Origin: a virus
DNA: 38,134 bases
Virus record (IMG/VR): IMGVR_UViG_3300028920_000153
Coordinates: 1 to 38,134 of that record
Reading direction: 5' to 3' (one strand)
Part shown: piece after piece, positions 1 to 6,465 of the stretch
How the letters are laid out: every line of letters begins with the position of its first letter
Position numbering within the stretch: the first letter of the stretch is position 1
Made by a program: the position numbers and the translations under genes
Notes under the pieces: model-generated
Told to the model about the DNA's origin: nothing
The model's input: the letters and a program-made list of their open reading frames with translations, nothing else
Databases searched by the model: none

Positions 1-673
1 CAGCCAGTTAGCAGCCTCAGGAGATTACAGCAAGTTAGCAGCCTCAGGAGATTCCAGCCAGTTAGCAGCCTCAGGATATTCCAGCAAGTTAGCAGCCTCA
101 GGAGATTACAGCAAGTTAGCAGCCTCAGGATATTCCAGCCAGTTAGCAGCCTCAGGAGATTCCAGCCAGTTAGCAGCCCCAGGAGATTCCAGCCAGTTAG
201 CAGCCTCAGGAGATTCCAGCCAGTTAGCAGCCTCAGGATATTCCAGCCAGTTAGCAGCCTCAGGAGATTACAGCAAGTTAGCAGCCTCAGGATATTCCAG
301 CAAGTTAGCAGCCTCAGGATATTCCAGCAAGTTAGCAGCCTCAGGAGATTCCAGCAAGTTAGCAGCCTCAGGATATTCCAGCAAGTTAGCAGCCTCAGGA
401 TATTCCAGCAAGTTAGCAGCCTCAGGAGATTCCAGCAAGTTAGCAGCCTCAGGAGATTACAGCAAGTTAGCAGCCTCAGGGGAAAATTCAATATGTGCAG
501 GGATAGGATATAATAATAAAGTAAAAGGCATTAAAGGAACATGGATAGTACTTGCTGAATATGATAATGAAGGGATAGTTATTTGTGTTAAATCAGCCAA
601 AATAGATGGCAAGAAACTAAAGGCTGATACATGGTATACATTAAAAGACAAAAAGTTTATTGAATATAAATAA
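1..673 (+). CDS. Repeat-solenoid protein, C-terminal part (5' end off the window)
   Basis: Open from the first base in the frame whose first full codon starts at base 2; it ends with TAA at 671-673. The visible part is 18 near-identical 9-residue units (type SQLAASGDY / SKLAASGYS) and then a unique tail of about 60 residues that starts SICAGIGYNN and ends KKFIEYK. The gene at the far right of the window has the matching N-terminal domain and enters the same repeat in a compatible phase, so I infer these are two halves of one gene split by linearisation. The regular spacing of small residues and Ser/Ala/Gly suggests a beta-solenoid rod; the tail could be a cap or binding domain. Function is unknown. 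No transmembrane segment is seen. Confidence 0.8.
   Translation, partial: SQLAASGDYSKLAASGDSSQLAASGYSSKLAASGDYSKLAASGYSSQLAASGDSSQLAAPGDSSQLAASGDSSQLAASGYSSQLAASGDYSKLAASGYSSKLAASGYSSKLAASGDSSKLAASGYSSKLAASGYSSKLAASGDSSKLAASGDYSKLAASGENSICAGIGYNNKVKGIKGTWIVLAEYDNEGIVICVKSAKIDGKKLKADTWYTLKDKKFIEYK
2..487 (+). repeat. 27-bp in-frame tandem repeat array, 18 units
   Basis: Eighteen consecutive 27-base units, each encoding nine residues. Nearly all bases are invariant. The variation is concentrated at three single-base positions: AAG/CAG (K/Q), GAT/TAT (D/Y) and TAC/TCC (Y/S). One unit has CCA (Pro) in place of TCA (Ser), and the last unit diverges to GGG GAA AAT. The combination TAT TAC (Y-Y) never occurs. 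Identity down to synonymous bases points to recent expansion or homogenisation by recombination. Confidence 0.97.
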
Positions 674-680
674 GACTACT

Positions 681-1070
681 ATGAAAGAACTAATTAAAGA
701 CGTTAAATTCAATAAGGAGTTAGATTCCGGAGTATACTCTTTTAAAGTAACCTATAACAATAAGACGGCCTATTATTACACTAAGAATAAAGGCCAGAAC
801 TATTTTGTACCCGGACAGGAGGCTGAATTTACTGAAGAAAAACGAACATCACAAAATGGCAGTTATCTTGTTGTAAAGCCAATAAGGGCAAATAAACAAT
901 CCAACTACGGCAAAGCATTAAACAGGGAACAATCCAAATACTCAGGATTCGCTATGGCATACTCTAAGGACCTTGTTGTAGCCGGTAAGATTGACCTTGA
1001 GCAGATGTATGCCGAAGCTCAGTGTATGGTTGACTGGATGTTTGAAGCCGATAAAAACCTTTCGTCATGA
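681..1070 (+). CDS. Small phage protein upstream of the recombination exonuclease
   Basis: A protein of 129 residues, not recognised as a named family. An in-frame TTG lies 21 bases upstream but inside the previous gene; I prefer the ATG at 681, eight bases after that gene's stop. The N-terminal 80 residues are rich in beta-strand-like segments and aromatics (YSFKVTYNNKTAYYYTK, YFVPGQEAEF), and the C-terminal third looks helical (KIDLEQMYAEAQCMVDWMF). Its stop overlaps the exonuclease start (ATGA), so it is translationally coupled to a YqaJ nuclease and SSB. An accessory role in recombination or single-strand DNA handling is an inference from position only. Confidence 0.75.
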   Translation: MKELIKDVKFNKELDSGVYSFKVTYNNKTAYYYTKNKGQNYFVPGQEAEFTEEKRTSQNGSYLVVKPIRANKQSNYGKALNREQSKYSGFAMAYSKDLVVAGKIDLEQMYAEAQCMVDWMFEADKNLSS

Positions 1071-1702
1071 TACTGCATAACATTGAACAACAGTCTGAGG
1101 CATGGCATGAGATTAGGTGCGGAAGGGTAACAGGAACACGATTTAAGTTACTCGTAGCCGGGGAATCTACTGCCACTTACAAAGACCTTGTTACTAACAT
1201 AGCCTGTGAGATCATCACAGGGAGAGCAGAGGAATCCTACTCTAATGCTATTATGGAACATGGCATCCAGACAGAGCCTATCGCAAGGGAAGAATACAAG
1301 ACTATTTTCGATATAGATGTAGATACGATAGGCTTTATCACTCCCGATGAGGACAATAAATATCATGATTGGATTGGTATTTCTCCCGATGGACTATTGC
1401 CTACCGATCAGCCTTATTACGGCATCCTTGAGATCAAATGTCCCCTGATGAAAACCCATTTAGGATATATAGAAGCTAACAAGTTACCGGCAGAATATCG
1501 CTACCAGGTACAGGGACAGCTATTTGTTACAGGATTAGAATACTGTGATTTCATGAGTTACGTGGAAGGGATGAAGCCTTTTATCATTCGGGTATATCCT
1601 GATATCGAGCTATTCAAAGAGTTTGAACGTAGGCTCGATATTCTTATTGAACAGGTGAAAGAGAAATTAGAAATATATAACAAATACGATTATTATGAAT
1701 AG
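1067..1702 (+). CDS. YqaJ-family phage recombination exonuclease
   Basis: A 211-residue nuclease of the YqaJ / lambda-exonuclease type (PD-(D/E)XK fold). Family members digest one strand of duplex DNA 5' to 3' to give 3' overhangs for annealing. Visible motifs: an N-terminal QSEAWHEIRCGRVTGTRF segment typical of YqaJ, HGIQTEPIAREEY (residues 65-77, with the conserved Glu), GISPDGL (104-110, with the catalytic Asp108) and LEIKCP (121-126, the E-x-K of the active site). A C-terminal helix with QVQGQLFVTG fits the family. It is coupled to the gene before it by ATGA and overlaps ssb by 8 bases. No recognisable RecT/Erf annealing protein follows; the neighbouring small proteins or SSB may supply that function. 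Confidence 0.93.
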   Translation: MILHNIEQQSEAWHEIRCGRVTGTRFKLLVAGESTATYKDLVTNIACEIITGRAEESYSNAIMEHGIQTEPIAREEYKTIFDIDVDTIGFITPDEDNKYHDWIGISPDGLLPTDQPYYGILEIKCPLMKTHLGYIEANKLPAEYRYQVQGQLFVTGLEYCDFMSYVEGMKPFIIRVYPDIELFKEFERRLDILIEQVKEKLEIYNKYDYYE

Positions 1703-2111
1703 ATGTTTTTTACATGGCAATGTCGGGAAAGATCCCGATGTCAGAACCCTCGAATCAGGTAATAAGGTTGCTAAGTTCAGCCTTGCTACCAATAAAGTAT
1801 ATAAGAACTCATCCGGTGAAAAAGTAACCGAGACGCAATGGCACAATATTTTGGTGTGGAATAAATTGGCAGATCTTTGTGAAAAATATATTACTAAGGG
1901 CAGTTCTGTTATTATCGAAGGTGAGATAAGCTACCGGACCTACGAAAACAAAGACGGCATCACAGTTTATATGACAGAGATAAACGGCAACGCTTTACAT
2001 GGTGAATGGAAGAAAGGCGAAAAGAGAGCTGTTAAGTCTATGTCTGATCCGGATGAACTGCCGGGATATGTCAATAGTGGAGATGTACCTGATGATGAAT
2101 TGCCTTACTAA
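1695..2111 (+). CDS. ssb: Single-stranded DNA-binding protein
   Basis: A 138-residue bacterial-type SSB. The OB-fold core is clear: GNVGKDPDVRTLESGNKVAKFSLATN, then TQWHNILVWNKLADLCEKYITKGSSVIIEGE and SYRTYENKDGITVYMTEI. A short linker leads to an acidic C-terminal tip, DDELPY, a variant of the usual DDDIPF that recruits partner proteins. The Phe-to-Tyr change at the last residue is unusual but conservative. It begins inside the exonuclease gene and its stop overlaps the next ATG, so it belongs to the same translational unit. It would protect single strands made by the exonuclease and at the replication fork. Confidence 0.95.
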   Translation: MNRCFLHGNVGKDPDVRTLESGNKVAKFSLATNKVYKNSSGEKVTETQWHNILVWNKLADLCEKYITKGSSVIIEGEISYRTYENKDGITVYMTEINGNALHGEWKKGEKRAVKSMSDPDELPGYVNSGDVPDDELPY

Positions 2112-2470
2112 TGAAAACATTCCAGATACCAGCCGAACTTGTTACCTACGGCAAGATGAAAGATAAAGGGTTTAAGATAACCTTTGAAACAGGAGAGTTA
2201 AGTCCAGAGCAAGTTGCTAATATTCATTATGGTTCTACAAAGGTAGGAGTCCTGGCATTTGCTCCTGATCCTTTCGCATCTCATGAACTTGAGGAAATGG
2301 ATAAGATAAAGATTGATTTTAATGATATGGGTAAATCTCCTGCACAAAGACTTAGGGGAGTACTATATCGCAACTGGGAAATCAATAAGGAAGGGTACGA
2401 AGTCTTTAATGACTACTACAATGCCAAATATGAGATTATGATTAATCACTGGAAAAAGAAACTACCATAA
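2111..2470 (+). CDS. Conserved-looking phage protein, function unknown
   Basis: 119 residues, starting on the last base of the ssb stop. The first half looks like beta strands (FQIPAELVTYGKMKDKGFKITFETGELS). The second half is likely helical and basic/aromatic (SPAQRLRGVLYRNWEINKEGYEVFNDYYNAKYEIMINHWKKKLP). No catalytic motif, metal site or membrane segment is visible. Tight coupling to ssb and the exonuclease places it in the DNA-metabolism operon, so a DNA-associated role is plausible but unproven. Confidence 0.8.
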   Translation: MKTFQIPAELVTYGKMKDKGFKITFETGELSPEQVANIHYGSTKVGVLAFAPDPFASHELEEMDKIKIDFNDMGKSPAQRLRGVLYRNWEINKEGYEVFNDYYNAKYEIMINHWKKKLP

Positions 2471-2481
2471 AACTTCATGTA

Positions 2482-2661
2482 ATGGAAAAACAGATACAAG
2501 AATTACAGGATCGCATTGATGACCTTGAAAACAAGGTTAATGGTGCTAATGAAAGGATAGAAACATTATCCAGGTCCCTTAGAACATTATGGGATGAGAA
2601 TAGCAAGCAGAACGAGATAAACACTCTCACTGGTGATATCTTAAAACTCCTGCAAAAATGA
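2482..2661 (+). CDS. Small coiled-coil protein
   Basis: 59 residues: an almost continuous heptad-like amphipathic helix (IQELQDRIDDLENKVNGAN, then ERIETLSRSLRTLWDENS) with no Cys, no membrane segment and no catalytic motif. The ATG follows the previous gene by 11 bases, and the stop overlaps the next start (ATGA). Size, composition and gap-free packing support a real gene. It could be an oligomerising adaptor or an inhibitor of a host protein; nothing in the sequence decides this. Confidence 0.65.
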   Translation: MEKQIQELQDRIDDLENKVNGANERIETLSRSLRTLWDENSKQNEINTLTGDILKLLQK

Positions 2662-2813
2662 AACTACCACTTTGTTATCATAATACAATCTTCATCCTCC
2701 CTGCCCAGCCTCCCGAGCAACATAACGAGCCGGAGGAGGATATACGCTGTCCTAAATGCGGACATGATTTGCATACCTACGATGAATACGGAAGCCTAGT
2801 ATGCTACAGATGA
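2658..2813 (+). CDS. Small Cys-rich protein with CPxCG motif
   Basis: 51 residues, coupled on both sides by ATGA overlaps. The second half has a zinc-ribbon-like knuckle, CPKCGHDL, followed 14 residues later by a single Cys near the C-terminus (LVCYR). That is half of a four-Cys site, or a site completed by His36/His39. The N-terminal half is hydrophobic and Pro-rich (FILPAQPPEQ). Possibly a small metal-binding regulator; no function can be assigned. Confidence 0.6.
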   Translation: MKLPLCYHNTIFILPAQPPEQHNEPEEDIRCPKCGHDLHTYDEYGSLVCYR

Positions 2814-2926
2814 AGATTATAAAGTACATCAAATGGTATGTAAGAATTTGGAAGTATTCAAGATGGAGTGCTTATCCTATTCCAAGAATACATATCCATT
2901 GGATCGCAAAATTTATGGCACGATGA
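2810..2926 (+). CDS. Tiny basic aromatic protein
   Basis: 38 residues, rich in Lys/Arg, Trp and Ile (MKIIKYIKWYVRIWKYSRW at the N-terminus). Start and stop both overlap neighbours by ATGA, the strongest evidence that it is translated. It competes with an upstream-extended reading of the following HNH gene (in-frame ATG at 2833). I favour this ORF because it keeps the ATGA chain intact. The alternation of basic and aromatic residues would suit membrane-surface or nucleic-acid binding; this is inference. Confidence 0.5.
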   Translation: MKIIKYIKWYVRIWKYSRWSAYPIPRIHIHWIAKFMAR

Positions 2927-3201
2927 CTAAGCACTGCAAGATATATATGAAGTATTTTGATATCGGAGAGCAGGATATATGGCAGTGTGAAGCCTGTACC
3001 AAGCAGGACTATATACAGAACCTCCAGATACATCACATCTACGGCAGGGGTAAAGACAAAGATGTTATTGAGAATCTTATGTGCCTTTGTGTAAAACATC
3101 ATTCGATGGCCCATGCCTCCAAACAGTATATTAGTAAGGCAGAGTTTCAATACATACATCATTGTTTTTTAGCAGGAAACAGAAAAAAGTTTATAGCATG
3201 A
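2923..3201 (+). CDS. HNH endonuclease-like protein
   Basis: 92 residues from the ATG that overlaps the previous stop (an in-frame ATG at 2833 would add 30 residues). The HNH ββα-metal core is clear: CEAC at 22-25 as one half of the structural zinc site, LQIHHIYGRGKD at 34-45 with the catalytic His pair, then VIENLMCLCVKHHSMAH, giving the Asn, a Cys pair and the final His residues. HNH proteins nick or cut DNA; phage versions serve in packaging, recombination or homing. It lies in the early region, away from the terminase genes, and as a stand-alone small HNH may act in recombination. Its 3' end overlaps the next start. Confidence 0.85.
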   Translation: MTKHCKIYMKYFDIGEQDIWQCEACTKQDYIQNLQIHHIYGRGKDKDVIENLMCLCVKHHSMAHASKQYISKAEFQYIHHCFLAGNRKKFIA

Positions 3202-3395
3202 AAGAGAAAATAAAAGACATAAAAGAGCTTTATAGCAAAGCGATGGTACTCTTGGAGGGATGCAACGACACACTCCAGCAGGACGAGAAGCTATCGACCA
3301 TCAACACCAAGCTTGCAGGAGTGGTGAAAGACCTCAACGACATCATCATACGTGATACTACCGGGATACCTTTTAAAGCAGAGGAGGGGAAATGA
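3198..3395 (+). CDS. Small helical protein, function unknown
   Basis: 65 residues from the ATG at 3198, which overlaps the HNH stop; a TTG 36 bases upstream would lie wholly inside the HNH gene and is unlikely. It is predominantly helical and charged (MKEKIKDIKELYSKAMVLLEG, LSTINTKLAGVVKDLNDIII), with a short polar tail. No Cys or catalytic residues stand out. The stop overlaps the ATG of the adenine methyltransferase, so the two are co-translated. Confidence 0.7.
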   Translation: MKEKIKDIKELYSKAMVLLEGCNDTLQQDEKLSTINTKLAGVVKDLNDIIIRDTTGIPFKAEEGK

Positions 3396-4000
3396 TTACG
3401 CTTCTCAATATAGATTGCATGGAATATATGAAGGATGTACCTGATAAATACTTCGATCTGGCTATTGTTGATCCACCATATGGGATAAATATTAATTTAA
3501 ACATGGGACTTAAAAAAGGACAACGGAAAAGACATATTGAAAAAAAATGGGATTCCGTGATCCCAGGCAAGACATATTTTAATGAATTAAGGCGAATATC
3601 TAAGGATCAAATAATATGGGGAGGAAATTATTTTCCACTTGGCATATCTAGGCATGTTATATGGTGGGAGAAACATACTCCAGATGGGATGAGTTTTTCA
3701 GATGGAGAATTGGCATGGACATCATTTAATAAAGCAAACAGAAGTTTTAAATTTTATAATATTACAAATGATAAAATACATCCTACACAAAAACCCATTA
3801 AGCTTTATAAATGGCTTCTCAAGAACTACACTAAACCTGAGTTTAAAATCATAGACACTCATTTAGGCTCTGGCTCATCAGCCATTGCAGCTCATGACTT
3901 TGGTATAGCTGAGTTTGTGGGATGTGAGATTGATAAGGATTATTTTGAGGCTGCCAAAAAGAGATTTGAGGTTCATAAGATGCAACAGAAGCTATTTTAA
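3392..4000 (+). CDS. DNA adenine-N6 (or cytosine-N4) methyltransferase, beta-class order
   Basis: 202 residues. The catalytic motif IV, DPPYG, is at 27-31, right after the first strand; a short variable target-recognition part follows; then come HPTQKP (130-135) and the SAM-binding loop HLGSGSS (157-163) with a CEIDKDYFEAAKKR motif. Motif IV before motif I is the beta arrangement, shared by small phage N6-adenine enzymes of this HPTQKP type. It would methylate phage DNA against host restriction or mark it for replication or packaging. No cognate endonuclease adjoins it directly. The following intergenic region carries a strong promoter for a second methyltransferase. Confidence 0.93.
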   Translation: MITLLNIDCMEYMKDVPDKYFDLAIVDPPYGININLNMGLKKGQRKRHIEKKWDSVIPGKTYFNELRRISKDQIIWGGNYFPLGISRHVIWWEKHTPDGMSFSDGELAWTSFNKANRSFKFYNITNDKIHPTQKPIKLYKWLLKNYTKPEFKIIDTHLGSGSSAIAAHDFGIAEFVGCEIDKDYFEAAKKRFEVHKMQQKLF

Positions 4001-4015
4001 CTGTTAATAACTTTA

Positions 4016-4047
4016 TTTGAATATAAATAAACAAAGTGATATATTTG
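4016..4047 (+). promoter_or_regulatory. Bacteroidota-type promoter before the AT-rich module
   Basis: TTTG at 4016-4019, a 20-base spacer and TATATTTG at 4040-4047 exactly match the Bacteroidota -33 (TTTG) / -7 (TAnnTTTG) consensus. Transcription would begin near 4054. The 20-mer just upstream and overlapping it (AACTGTTAATAACTTTATTT, from 3999) recurs exactly at 33866 before another gene. Confidence 0.85.
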
Positions 4048-4069
4048 TGTATTCACAAAAGCGAGTACA

Positions 4070-4168
4070 ATGAATAGAAGTTTAAATTTAATTAATAATC
4101 GCCTCCCAGACTGTAAATCCAGGAAAGGTTTGCTCGCAACATCCTACTTGGTTTGCTGGGGGGCTTAA
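4070..4168 (+). CDS. Candidate 32-residue leader peptide or small protein
   Basis: ATG at 4070 lies about 16 bases after the expected transcription start. The ORF encodes 32 residues with two Cys and a hydrophobic end (LLATSYLVCWGA) and stops with TAA ten bases before the methyltransferase ATG. It is much richer in G+C than the gene it precedes. Bases 4101-4107 can pair with 4158-4164 (GCCTCCC with GGGGGGC, one G-U), so the coding RNA could fold into a long stem-loop. It may be a translated leader controlling the next gene, or simply a small gene; there is no homology evidence. Confidence 0.4.
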   Translation: MNRSLNLINNRLPDCKSRKGLLATSYLVCWGA

Positions 4169-4177
4169 TTTTATAAT

Positions 4178-5260
4178 ATGGGTGAATTAGCAAAAATAGA
4201 TAGCTTTAGAAAAGAACTTGCTCTTGCAGAAACTATTGAACAAATAAAACTTATTGGTGATTCTGCTCAGGCATATCAATTTATATTAAAACGACAAGGA
4301 GCAAATAAAAATAAAATTGATGAGATAGGAGAATTTGATATTGAGGTTGAATGTAAAAAAGCCGAATGGCTCAATGAGTTTTATCCACATGGAATTAGAT
4401 CAGATCGTAGAGGTAACAAAACGGAACCTCTAAAAACTATGCCAGTAACAAAGAAGGAATCTGCAAGGGCAAAAAAAATAAATAAGTTCAAAAAAGAAAA
4501 ACCAAAGATATTTGAGAATATTAAAAACAAAATTAAGAATGATAAAAATATTACTTTAAGTTCAAAATCCATTGCTAAAGAAATTAATAAAGAAGAACGC
4601 AAAGAGAAGGATATTAAAAATACTAAGGAATATTTAAAAGAAGAAGCAATCATAAAACAAATTGATTGTCTTAATATTATAAATGAAATAGAATCCATAG
4701 ATTTATTGATTACTGATCCTCCATATTTTACGGATGGAGATTTCACAGAACACATATCAAAATATCTTAAAAAAGTAAAATCAACTGGACAGGCTTATGT
4801 TTTTATTGGGAATGAACCTGAAGAAGTATTGGCCTATATTAACTTAAATAAAGGAGAAATGATTTTAGAACAAATTCTTATATGGAATTATAATAATACA
4901 GGACAACGACAACCTAATACCAAATATACTTCCAATTATCAAATATGTTTATATTTTAGAGGCAAGGATGCATCAAATATAAACAAACCTGCAGATGGAA
5001 AAGAACAATATGCATGTCAAACTATGAATGCTCCAGATGGTAGAATTGGAAATAGATATCACAAATGGCAAAAACCAATCGAATTAATTGAGAGATTGAT
5101 TAAAAACTCATCTAATGAAGGTGATTTTATAGTTGACCCCTTTGCGGGTAGTGGTACAATAATTTTGACAGCAGCAAAATTAGGGCGTAAATCTATTGGA
5201 TTTGATATTGATGGTGAAGCAATTAAAATATGTATTGATAGGGGATGTGTTTATGAATAA
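4178..5260 (+). CDS. DNA methyltransferase with N-terminal helical/HTH extension
   Basis: 360 residues. Residues 1-110 form a Lys-rich helical domain with a KESARAKKINKFKKEKPK stretch, like the DNA-binding extensions of some phage/plasmid methyltransferases; 110-165 is a very basic linker. The catalytic domain follows: DPPY at 180-183, a target-recognition region, HKWQKPIELIERLI at 295-308 (the HPTQKP equivalent) and the SAM loop DPFAGSG at 320-326, with FDID near the end. The order IV then I is beta-class; the product is N6-methyladenine or N4-methylcytosine. The gene is visibly richer in A+T than its neighbours and has its own promoter, suggesting recent transfer. It overlaps the next gene by 8 bases, a gap-free pairing reminiscent of modification-restriction pairs. 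Confidence 0.9.
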   Translation: MGELAKIDSFRKELALAETIEQIKLIGDSAQAYQFILKRQGANKNKIDEIGEFDIEVECKKAEWLNEFYPHGIRSDRRGNKTEPLKTMPVTKKESARAKKINKFKKEKPKIFENIKNKIKNDKNITLSSKSIAKEINKEERKEKDIKNTKEYLKEEAIIKQIDCLNIINEIESIDLLITDPPYFTDGDFTEHISKYLKKVKSTGQAYVFIGNEPEEVLAYINLNKGEMILEQILIWNYNNTGQRQPNTKYTSNYQICLYFRGKDASNINKPADGKEQYACQTMNAPDGRIGNRYHKWQKPIELIERLIKNSSNEGDFIVDPFAGSGTIILTAAKLGRKSIGFDIDGEAIKICIDRGCVYE

Positions 5261-5762
5261 TTTTGAAAATGATAGCAGACGAAAGCAAGAATTAAAAGGG
5301 AGGCCAATAGCTGATCTTATTTATATAAAAAATTGGGGGTTAATTGATATTAAGAGATATGAGAGAGATGATAATTTAATTTTAGATCAGAAATTTTGTA
5401 TTGATATAACAATCACGATGCCAAATGGAATGATATTAAATGGACAGGAAAAATTCTTAAGTTTTAAATATGCAAAATATGCTTCACTCACTATTGAATA
5501 TATGCAAAATTTTAAGACTGAAGAAAGGGGAGATTGGTTTAAGCTTGCTTCGCAATTTTATTTTTGTGGATATTTGAATAAAAATCAAGATGAATTTGTA
5601 AAATATATTTTAACAGATTGGACAAAGTTTGTGATTTATACTAATAAAAATAAACTTAGATGGAATTTAAACGAAAATAAGGACGGTAAGGCAAAAGCAT
5701 CTTTTAAATATATATATTTTACAGATGTACCAAATTCATTTATTATAGATAAAAAATTCTAA
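5253..5762 (+). CDS. Possible PD-(D/E)XK nuclease-like phage protein
   Basis: 169 residues from the ATG at 5253, which overlaps the methyltransferase stop by 8 bases (a longer start at 5196 would lie deep inside that gene). Centre: ITITMPNGMILNGQEKFLS, then TIEYMQN and a GDWFKLASQFYFCGYL segment. This spacing of an acidic residue, a Q-E-K element and a second acidic/aromatic block resembles restriction-like nuclease cores seen in phage hypothetical proteins, but I cannot align it securely. Its AT-rich composition matches the adjoining methyltransferase, so the two probably arrived together. It could be the restriction partner, a Holliday-junction or other repair nuclease, or something unrelated. 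Confidence 0.8.
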   Translation: MNNFENDSRRKQELKGRPIADLIYIKNWGLIDIKRYERDDNLILDQKFCIDITITMPNGMILNGQEKFLSFKYAKYASLTIEYMQNFKTEERGDWFKLASQFYFCGYLNKNQDEFVKYILTDWTKFVIYTNKNKLRWNLNENKDGKAKASFKYIYFTDVPNSFIIDKKF

Positions 5763-5763
5763 A

Positions 5764-6465
5764 GTGAAAGATCCAGCAGTATTATTTTACACACAAGATT
5801 TTATAACAGGTACTATCCTGATGAGTGATGAGCAGAGGGGAAAATATATAATATTGCTTTGTCTTCAACACCAGAATGGAAAACTTACAGAAAAGGATAT
5901 GTTAAAAATATGCGGGGGAAAGGATGAGGATATATGGAATAAATTTTATCAGGAAGATGGGTATTTTTGGAACAAGAGGATGTTATTAGAAAGCGAAAAG
6001 CGTAGTAAATTTTGTGAACATCAGAGAGAAAATATTAAAAAAAGATGGGATAAAAATAAATACCATGGTAATACCACGGTAATACCTTTAGAAAATGAAA
6101 ATGAAAATGAAAATGAAAATGAAAATAAAGATAAGAGAGAAGAGTTATTAGAGAAGAGAGAGAAGAAATTCAGAGATGAAGTTTTTCTTCATAATTATCC
6201 TAAAGAGATGCTTGATAAGTTTTGCAATTACTGGTGTGAGAAAAACAAGAGTGGTACTAAGATGCGTTTTGAGCTTGAGAAGGTATTTGAGATAAAGCGT
6301 AGGTTAGTTACATGGGCAAGCAGGGATAATAAGATAGTAAAGGCTTCTGATGAGATAACTTATAAAGAACTTGTTTATCGTTTCAATTCAGGTGAAACGG
6401 ATATTTGGGAAAAATACGAGCCTGTTACCCCAGGTGATAAACGAACATTATGGAAAAAGAAATGA
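5764..6465 (+). CDS. Replisome-organiser-like replication protein (DUF1376-like N-terminus)
   Basis: 233 residues with a GTG start two bases after the previous stop. The N-terminal ~85 residues (DPAVLFYTQDFITGTILMSDEQRGKYIILLCLQH...) match the DUF1376-like winged-helix module common in phage replication initiators and DnaD-like proteins. A low-complexity linker with six Glu-Asn pairs follows (about residues 110-121), and then a helical C-terminal domain with EMLDKFCNYWCEKNKSG and MRFELEKVFEIKRRLVTWASR. Such proteins bind the phage origin and recruit host helicase. No helicase, primase or polymerase gene is present in the window, so host machinery must be recruited. The linker DNA holds candidate iterons (separate entry). 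Confidence 0.8.
   Translation: MKDPAVLFYTQDFITGTILMSDEQRGKYIILLCLQHQNGKLTEKDMLKICGGKDEDIWNKFYQEDGYFWNKRMLLESEKRSKFCEHQRENIKKRWDKNKYHGNTTVIPLENENENENENENKDKREELLEKREKKFRDEVFLHNYPKEMLDKFCNYWCEKNKSGTKMRFELEKVFEIKRRLVTWASRDNKIVKASDEITYKELVYRFNSGETDIWEKYEPVTPGDKRTLWKKK
6061..6126 (+). repeat. Candidate origin: two 11-bp iterons plus six GAAAAT hexamers
   Basis: TACCATGGTAA (6061-6071) is followed immediately by TACCACGGTAA (6072-6082) and a further TACC; each unit is close to palindromic, and TACCATGGTA is perfect. Eight bases or fewer downstream are six copies of GAAAAT (6091-6126), a purine-rich, easily melted tract. Iterons plus an AT-rich tract inside the initiator gene is the lambda O / ori arrangement. 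The hexamer is in frame and encodes Glu-Asn pairs, so copy changes would not shift the frame. Confidence 0.5.

Noticed and set aside
1-487. CRISPR array reading of the tandem repeats
   Set aside because: Units are contiguous 27-mers in frame without spacers; they encode a protein repeat.
2833-2922. Longer start of the HNH gene
   Set aside because: It would overlap the 38-residue ORF for 90 bases; the ATG at 2923 keeps the ATGA chain, and the HNH domain is complete without the extension.
4101-4120. Resemblance to a tRNA-Tyr anticodon arm (CAGACTGTAAATCC)
   Set aside because: No D-arm, no TTCRA T-loop and no matching acceptor arrangement nearby; the stretch is better read as part of a small ORF with a stem-loop.
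4381-4755. 124-codon minus-strand ORF and other minus-strand ORFs
   Set aside because: They lie opposite well-supported plus-strand genes, are rich in Ser/Ile/Phe typical of antisense translation of AT-rich genes, and have no promoters or overlaps of their own.
6091-6126. Phase-variable simple repeat
   Set aside because: The unit is six bases, so gain or loss keeps the frame; on/off switching is not possible, though linker length could vary.
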